64,000 bases of DNA. Source: Gemmobacter nectariphilus DSM 15620. GTDB lineage: Bacteria > Pseudomonadota > Alphaproteobacteria > Rhodobacterales > Rhodobacteraceae. Below, in pieces: positions 60,401 through 64,000 of this stretch. Under the pieces are notes generated by a model. That model ran no database searches and had not been told where the DNA came from. It was given only the letters and a program-made list of their open reading frames with translations. The stretch covers positions 310,001 through 374,000 of the forward strand of contig NZ_AUCM01000004.1 of NCBI RefSeq assembly GCF_000429765.1, in the 5' to 3' direction. Both the position numbers and the translations under genes were made by a program. Each line of letters opens with the position of its first letter. Positions within the stretch are counted from its first letter, which is position 1.

Positions 60401-62309
60401 CCGCCGAGTCGACGATATAAAGGTCGTTCCCGGCGCCACCGGTCAGCGTGTCGTTCCCCGCCCCGCCGTCCAGCGTGTCATTGCCGCTTGTGCCGGTCAG
60501 CTGGTTGTCCAGCGCGTTGCCCGTGGCCGCGCGGGCCGCCCCCGTCAGGGTCAGGTTCTCGACATCCGCGCCAAGCGTGTAGTTGACCGAGGCGATCACG
60601 GTGTCGGTGCCGCGGCCCGATGCTTCGACGATCACATCGGCGGCATTGTCGATATAATAGACATCGTTGCCATCGCCGCCGACCAGGGTGTCGGCCCCGG
60701 TGCCGCCATCGAGCGTGTCATCGCCGTTTCCGGTCGAGAGGCTGTCGTTGCCGCCAAGGCCCATGACCATGTCATTGCCGTCGCCGATCGCATGAAAGGG
60801 ACCGCCATAGCCGGCCCCGATCACATCCGCGCCCGCCGTTCCATAGACCGTCGCATCGGGGCCCCAGCTGGCGGGGGCATAAAGCACGTTGACCCGCTCT
60901 CCGGTGCCGGGGGCAAGGATCATCAGATCGGTGGTGCCATCGCCGTTCTGATCGCCGGCAAGCGAAATGGCGCTGCCGGTCAGGCTTCCGGCTGCGCCGA
61001 CGATCTTGGCGCCCCCGATGCCCTGGGCCAGGTCGGACAGCGTCACATTGCGGTACAGCTGATCGCCCCAGACCACATAGACCGCCCCGGCATTCGCACC
61101 GCCTTCGCTATCGTGCGGGGTGCCGATCACCAGATCCCCGATGCCGTCCCGGTTCAGGTCGACATTGCCCAGCACCGTCATGCCTGCCAGATTGGTGCCT
61201 GAAATCCTGACCCCGCCAATTCCGGCGGCAACATCTGCCAGCGTGCGGTCGGTGTTGTCCGCCTGGCCATAGACCAGATAGGCCGCATTGCCGGTCGCCG
61301 TCGCGATCAGGATATCGTTCAGCCCGTCACCGTTCAGATCGCCCGCATCGCTGACCGCCGAGCCGGCCCCTTCGCCGGCCTGGCCGGTGATCCGGTAGCC
61401 CGTTGTCAGGCTGGCAAGGTTGACGCCCGTGCCAACGGCCTGTCCGTTCACGACCCAGACCGACCCGGCCCCGCCGGCAGCGGTCCGGCTGCCCAGCAAG
61501 ATCTCGGCCCGGCCATCGCCGTTGCGGTCGGCCAGCGTGGTCAGCACCTCGCCGATGCGGTCGCCTGCCGATGCCCCGGTGATCTTGAACCCGCCCGTGC
61601 CCGCCGCGACATTCGACAGCAGGGCCGCGCTTTGGGTGGACTTGCCCCAGACCACATAGGCCGCACCGGCATCGGCGCCGCCGGCGTCCTGCCCCGGGGC
61701 CCCGATCAGCACGTCGTCCTTGCCATCGCCGTTCAGATCGCCTGCCGAGGTCATGGCATAGCCGGCCATGTCGCCTGCGGCCTCGCCCTTGATCGCGTAG
61801 CCGCCGCCGCCGTTGGTGAAGGGATCCTGAAGGTCGATCCCGTTGCCGACCCCCGTGGGCGCGCCCCACAGCACAAAGCCCGCGCCGGCATCCGATGCCG
61901 TCCCCACCGTCTTGCCGGGGGCACCGACCAGAAATTCGCCCAGCCCGTCGCCGTTCAGATCGCGGATAGCCCCGACGGAAAAGCCGCTCATGTCGTTGGC
62001 CGAGATGCCGTCGATCACCAGCGTCTTTGCCGTGGCATGGGACAGGTCGGTCGAGCTGCCCGCCGTCGGGGCGCCGATCACGACAAAGATGCGCCCGGCA
62101 TCGGTGGTCTTGTCATCGCTGCCGGGGGTGCCGACGATCAGGTCAAGGCGCCCGTCACCATCCAGATCCGTGGCCACGGCGATCGATGTCGGACCCGGGA
62201 CGCCAAGCGGTGTGGCGGTCAGATCGCCCGGGGCAGGCGAGAGCAGGGTAAACCCGCCACCCGACAGGATGGTCGAACCCAGAAAGATCTTGGTGTTGGG
62301 AATGGGCAT
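57405..62309 (-). CDS. Giant RTX protein with integrin-alpha-like propeller and integrin-beta I-like domain
   Basis: The 1,634-residue product has no signal peptide. Residues 30-480 hold seven FG-GAP repeats whose calcium loops start at D48, D117, D191, D261, D324, D384 and D453. Residues 519-1016 are six ~80-residue units of RTX nonapeptides. Residues 1112-1330 match the integrin beta I-like domain: MIDAS D1122, T1124 and S1126; ADMIDAS D1129/D1130; SyMBS D1161, D1202, P1204 and E1205; and GIVTPNDGD. Residues 1340-1634 are RTX repeats and a serralysin-like tail, the usual type I secretion signal. It is probably a secreted or surface adhesin. The ATG at 62309 has AGGA five to six bases upstream. 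No exporter is in the window. Confidence 0.9.
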   Translation of the reverse strand: MPIPNTKIFLGSTILSGGGFTLLSPAPGDLTATPLGVPGPTSIAVATDLDGDGRLDLIVGTPGSDDKTTDAGRIFVVIGAPTAGSSTDLSHATAKTLVIDGISANDMSGFSVGAIRDLNGDGLGEFLVGAPGKTVGTASDAGAGFVLWGAPTGVGNGIDLQDPFTNGGGGYAIKGEAAGDMAGYAMTSAGDLNGDGKDDVLIGAPGQDAGGADAGAAYVVWGKSTQSAALLSNVAAGTGGFKITGASAGDRIGEVLTTLADRNGDGRAEILLGSRTAAGGAGSVWVVNGQAVGTGVNLASLTTGYRITGQAGEGAGSAVSDAGDLNGDGLNDILIATATGNAAYLVYGQADNTDRTLADVAAGIGGVRISGTNLAGMTVLGNVDLNRDGIGDLVIGTPHDSEGGANAGAVYVVWGDQLYRNVTLSDLAQGIGGAKIVGAAGSLTGSAISLAGDQNGDGTTDLMILAPGTGERVNVLYAPASWGPDATVYGTAGADVIGAGYGGPFHAIGDGNDMVMGLGGNDSLSTGNGDDTLDGGTGADTLVGGDGNDVYYIDNAADVIVEASGRGTDTVIASVNYTLGADVENLTLTGAARAATGNALDNQLTGTSGNDTLDGGAGNDTLTGGAGNDLYIVDSAGDVVVELAGGGSDTVSSSIDMTLGANLEALTLTGAALRGDGNGGANLLTGNALDNTLDGHAGADTLRGGAGNDLYFVDSVLDQVVELAGEGHDVVRAWSDFTLQGEIEELVLKAPGHRGTGSAIANILTGTAGSDTLDGGLGADTLRGNAGDDSYYVDDAGDVIRESATGGTDTVHASLDWLLSSGLENLVLMGAARSGTGNALNNRITGTAFADTLDGKTGADTLEGGAGDDTYVVDDAGDIVIEAAGGGTDTVRATVSHALADQVENLTLLRAGLTGTGNALDNLITGSKGADMLIGLAGNDTLDGGGGADTMAGGTGDDTYYIDDAGDVIIELAGEGTDVAVILRDGLAVNGDVEIIRLGGTAHTVTGGGGNNILQGSNGDDTLDGGDGDDQLLAGEGDDELHSRSGSDTLSGGGGNDRYRIHGGAVEIEDFLGDDTLDGSESETDDFYDLSGEVDSEIELERCHIKQGGTVSGPLDVQFLQDLTGSFADDIATVRGLVPQIVNAIFAIQADARFGLSSFIDKPTSPFGVAGEWVYKLEQAMSSNGAALGATYAAITTHSGADAPESQIEALMHLALTSAEVGYRAEAARFVVLFTDAPFHVAGDGASGGIVTPNDGDAVINGGGLGEDYPMVAQVRAALEAAGIIPIFAVAGGVETTYQGLVTDLGRGAVVTLTANSSNIVDAISAGMTAATRTSIEHAEAGSGDDTMLGGVENNSLAGNFGNDSMDGRSGMDTLLGGAGDDILTGGAGSDLINGGAGHDTAVYSGAKADYSFAVTEDGLTITDLRAASPDGTDVVLGVETFVFADGTGTAATLWGTKVTDRLTGGADALIVTDADHHAIRGYGRGDTLTGGAGFDTIMGDAGRDVLDGGLGDDMLNGGTGSDTLSGGAGADCFVFRSVSDSAAGSEDLILDFTSGVDAIDLSGVDADATTVGDQAFAFIGSALFSGTAGELRLTVSASLAVLRGDIDGDGTADFAIKFHLAQGSAPELADLIL
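59262..60755 (-). repeat. Six tandem ~240-bp coding repeats inside the RTX gene
   Basis: Within the protein the units repeat about every 80 residues; GNALDN-like motifs are at residues 597, 679, 757, 837, 917 and 1007. Each unit has nonapeptide repeats (GGAGND type), a YxVDxAGDVVxE segment and a DTVxA-ENLxL segment. DNA conservation is high enough that recombination could change copy number. Confidence 0.75.
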
Positions 62310-62469
62310 GCATAGTCCTCGGGACAAAGGATCCGGTCAAAACGGCGCGGCGCTGCGGAACGCTGCCCGTGCCCCGGCCTTGCGTCAATCGCGGTCTCGC
62401 CGCAAATCTGTGGCCTATGTCTGACGTTTACGCCCGGTCAGCTTTTGTCGGGTGCCTGCCGGGTGCGCG

Positions 62470-62483
62470 TAAGCATCTGCTTA
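62470..62483. promoter_or_regulatory. Palindrome between LuxR-type gene and RTX gene
   Basis: TAAGCA-TC-TGCTTA, a perfect 6-bp inverted repeat overlapping the LuxR-type stop codon and 161 bp upstream of the RTX start. It could be an operator for the RTX gene or the end of the regulator transcript. Weak support. Confidence 0.3.
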
Positions 62484-63020
62484 TGTGCCGGAGCGGGCCT
62501 GCGGGGTGCCAGTCGTGGCGGTTTCGTCGCCAAGAAGCTCTGCGACGAAAACCGCCGCCAGCTGCGATCGGTTCGAGACCCCGGCCTTGGCATAGATTCG
62601 TGTGAACTGGGCGCGCACCGTGCCGGGCGCGACGCCGCGATGCACGGCGATCTCCTCGAGCCCGGCGCCGCGCAAGGACAGGAAGGCAAGATCGCGTTCG
62701 GCGGCCGTCAGGTTCCAGCGCGCAAGCCGCGTCTCGACAACGGCGCGGAAATCGGTGGTCAGATCCGCAAGGGCCGATTGCTGCTGGCGCGCGATCCGCA
62801 TGGATCGGATCAGCTCTTGCCCGACGATCCCCATTCCCACGGTCAGCGCCAGGGCAAGCGGCGCCTCGATCAGCGTGTGCAGCCCTCCAGGATGCTCGGC
62901 CATCTCTGCCGCGGATTCGATCAGGAAATAGACCGCCGCGATGCCTTGCACACAAAAGGCAAAGGCCAGGCGCAATGACACGCCCGTCATCAGGCGCCGG
63001 ACAGGTTCAATCCGTGACAC
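62481..63020 (-). CDS. Membrane-anchored LuxR-type transcriptional regulator
   Basis: A 179-residue protein with two N-terminal helices (LAFAFCVQGIAAVYFLI near residues 18-34 and LALALTVGMGIVGQEL near 53-70), a short linker and a LuxR/GerE helix-turn-helix (residues 105-165) with LTAAERDLAFLSLRGAGLEE and VAPGTVRAQFTRIYAKAGV. The GTG start has AAGGGGATAGGG upstream; an ATG ten codons on lacks a site. Anchored LuxR regulators sense envelope or membrane-soluble signals. It lies directly upstream of the RTX gene on the same strand, so it may control it. Confidence 0.8.
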   Translation of the reverse strand: MSRIEPVRRLMTGVSLRLAFAFCVQGIAAVYFLIESAAEMAEHPGGLHTLIEAPLALALTVGMGIVGQELIRSMRIARQQQSALADLTTDFRAVVETRLARWNLTAAERDLAFLSLRGAGLEEIAVHRGVAPGTVRAQFTRIYAKAGVSNRSQLAAVFVAELLGDETATTGTPQARSGT

Positions 63021-63239
63021 CCCTATCCCCTTCGCCTGTGATCCGTGTCAATGCGCGAAGGCTAGCACAGGCGCGGGCCGAAATTCCATGGGGCAGGTTG
63101 CGGCGCTGCCTTGCAGGCGGCGGTGATGGCCGGGCTGGCCGCTGGCGGGGCGATCCGTCCGGGGGGCAAGGGTGCGCCCGCCGCAATCAGCACCAGGATT
63201 GCAGGCTTGATTATCCCCCCCGGGGGGATACAAGGGCGC
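63021..63239. promoter_or_regulatory. Divergent region between LuxR-type and CsoR-type genes
   Basis: A 219-bp GC-rich region with no supported gene. It includes the CsoR-type operator described separately. No clear sigma-70 boxes were found. Confidence 0.4.
63212..63230 (+). promoter_or_regulatory. CsoR/RcnR-type operator
   Basis: TATCCCCCC, a central C, then GGGGGGATA form a perfect 9-bp inverted repeat 9 bp before the metal-sensor start. CsoR-family operators are GC tracts flanked by TA, so the match is strong. It implies autorepression relieved by metal. Confidence 0.75.
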
Positions 63240-63497
63240 ATGTCCGACAGTCAGCCACACGCCTCTCACCCCGACCTGATCAAGCGATTGAAACGCGCCG
63301 ATGGCCATTTGCGCCATGTCATCGAGATGATCGAGGCAGGGCGCCCCTGCGCCGAGATAGCCGTTCAGTTGCAGGCGGTCGAAAAGGCGGTAACCGCCGC
63401 CAAGCGCAGGCTGATCCACGATCATGTCGACCACTGTCTTGGCCACGGCGGCACGGATGACCTTGCCGAGATCCGCGCGCTGGCAAAGCTGCTCTGA
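63240..63497 (+). CDS. CsoR/RcnR-family metal-responsive repressor
   Basis: An 85-residue all-helical repressor. PDLIKRLKRADGHLRHVIEM opens the fold, and C37, H62 and C66 sit where the Cu(I)-binding Cys-His-Cys of CsoR is (C36, H61, C65 in the mycobacterial protein). The first ten residues carry extra histidines (QPHASH), which nickel/cobalt or formaldehyde sensors use, so the ligand is uncertain. The ATG at 63240 sits just after the operator. An MFS gene follows after 6 bp and is probably in its operon. Confidence 0.88.
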   Translation: MSDSQPHASHPDLIKRLKRADGHLRHVIEMIEAGRPCAEIAVQLQAVEKAVTAAKRRLIHDHVDHCLGHGGTDDLAEIRALAKLL

Positions 63498-63503
63498 GGG
63501 CTC

Positions 63504-64000
63504 ATGTTCGCGATCCTTGCCAACCGCACCTACCGCCACCTCTTTGCCGCGCAGGTGATCGCGCTGACCGGCACCGGGCTTGCAACGGTTGCCCTTGGTC
63601 TGCTGGCCTGGCAGATCGCGGGCAAGGATGCGGGGCTGGTGCTGGGCACAGCGCTGGCGATCAAGATGGTGGCCTATGTCACGCTGGCCCCCATCGCCTC
63701 GGCCTTTGCCAGCCTGGTGCCGCGGCGCGCGATGCTGGTGGCGCTGGACCTGATCCGGGCGGCGGTCGCGCTGGCGTTGCCCTTTGTCACCGAGGTCTGG
63801 CATGTCTATGGGCTGATCTTTCTTTTGCAGGCCGCATCCGCCGGATTCACCCCGACCTTTCAGGCCACCATCCCCGATGTCCTGCCGGTTGAGGCGCATT
63901 ATACCCGTGCCCTGTCGCTGTCGCGGCTGGCCTATGATCTGGAAAGCCTGCTCTCGCCCATGCTGGCGGCGGCGTTGCTGACGGTGGTCAGCTTTCCGGT
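63504..64000 (+). CDS. MFS transporter, 5' part
   Basis: The gene continues past the right edge; 165 residues are visible. They contain the first five MFS helices with LIALTGTGLATVALGLLAWQ-like segments and the ASLVPRRAML loop between helices 2 and 3, as in drug/metal efflux members. It starts 6 bp after the CsoR-type gene, so metal-induced expression of this exporter is likely, but its substrate cannot be deduced from the fragment. Confidence 0.85.
   Translation, partial: MFAILANRTYRHLFAAQVIALTGTGLATVALGLLAWQIAGKDAGLVLGTALAIKMVAYVTLAPIASAFASLVPRRAMLVALDLIRAAVALALPFVTEVWHVYGLIFLLQAASAGFTPTFQATIPDVLPVEAHYTRALSLSRLAYDLESLLSPMLAAALLTVVSFP

Noticed and set aside
59262-60755. Regularly spaced repeats that could suggest a CRISPR array
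   Set aside because: The repeats are about 240 bp, continuous coding units of RTX type, with no short repeat-spacer pattern and no cas gene.
57876-61202. Open frame of 1,108 codons antisense to the RTX gene
   Set aside because: It is the complement of GC-rich repeated coding DNA; the product is low-complexity, without any domain, and the sense strand has a complete, recognisable protein.
62310-62327. TTG start six codons upstream for the RTX protein
   Set aside because: The ATG at 62309 has a better-spaced AGGA site, and the extra residues add nothing recognisable.

Overview
The window is a 64 kb, GC-rich chromosomal segment of an alphaproteobacterium. It most resembles Rhodobacterales (Rhodobacteraceae/Paracoccaceae): the trgA-trgB-cysK order known from Rhodobacter sphaeroides, glnB-glnA, the SUMT-DUF2849-cysI-cysH-DUF934 sulfate-assimilation cluster, a BMP-type nucleoside ABC transporter, DUF1127 and TIGR02186 proteins. 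I do not name a genus. I saw no rRNA, tRNA, insertion sequence, prophage or CRISPR array. Both ends cut genes: murE at the left and an MFS transporter at the right.

Layout. 0-5.3 kb: murE (3' part), murF and mraY, then ettA; the cell-wall cluster stops after mraY. 5.3-8.1 kb: a small exported protein, glmM and a SleB-type cell-wall hydrolase. 8.2-16.9 kb (minus strand): a compact run trgA-trgB-cysK-mscS-like-alaX-PPDK-like, in which the PPDK-like protein has lost key ATP-grasp residues. 17-23.3 kb: a cysteine-desulfurase-like enzyme, a J-domain protein, bolA, DUF4177, a photolyase, a PuuD-like amidohydrolase and an orphan FliM/FliN-domain protein. 23.3-28 kb: a response regulator, a small membrane protein and a transporter-fused histidine kinase in one operon, then hisN-like and an XRE regulator. 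28.3-36.1 kb: quinone oxidoreductase, LysR and DUF1127 pair, Bax-inhibitor-like protein, guaA, a DMT transporter and guanine deaminase. 36.2-39.9 kb: mgtE, 5-FCL, nfuA-like, tsaB, rimI. 40-44.7 kb: a four-gene BMP/purine-nucleoside-type ABC transporter. 44.8-49.8 kb: TauE/SafE with TIGR02186, UspA, an unknown protein, glnA and glnB. 49.9-57.2 kb: nnrDE, fpr and the sulfate-assimilation operon with a divergent Lrp-type regulator. 57.4-64 kb: a 1,634-residue RTX protein, a membrane-anchored LuxR-type regulator, and a CsoR-type metal sensor next to an MFS transporter.

The most striking object is the RTX protein at 57405-62309. One chain carries seven FG-GAP/calcium-loop repeats like the beta-propeller of an integrin alpha subunit, a long RTX array, and a domain that matches the integrin beta I-like domain closely enough to keep the MIDAS, ADMIDAS and most SyMBS metal ligands, with the same 39-residue spacing between two of them. 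It ends in a serralysin-like RTX tail, so type I secretion is expected, but no exporter is in the window.

Between genes there is a family of short palindrome-rich elements built around CTTG-AAATACCC-type motifs, often carrying terminator hairpins. They include a 59-bp near-identical inverted pair 31 kb apart and a 175-bp unit with perfect 29-bp inverted ends. Several operator candidates were also found, at the lysR-like, csoR-like, DMT-transporter and XRE/quinone-reductase loci.
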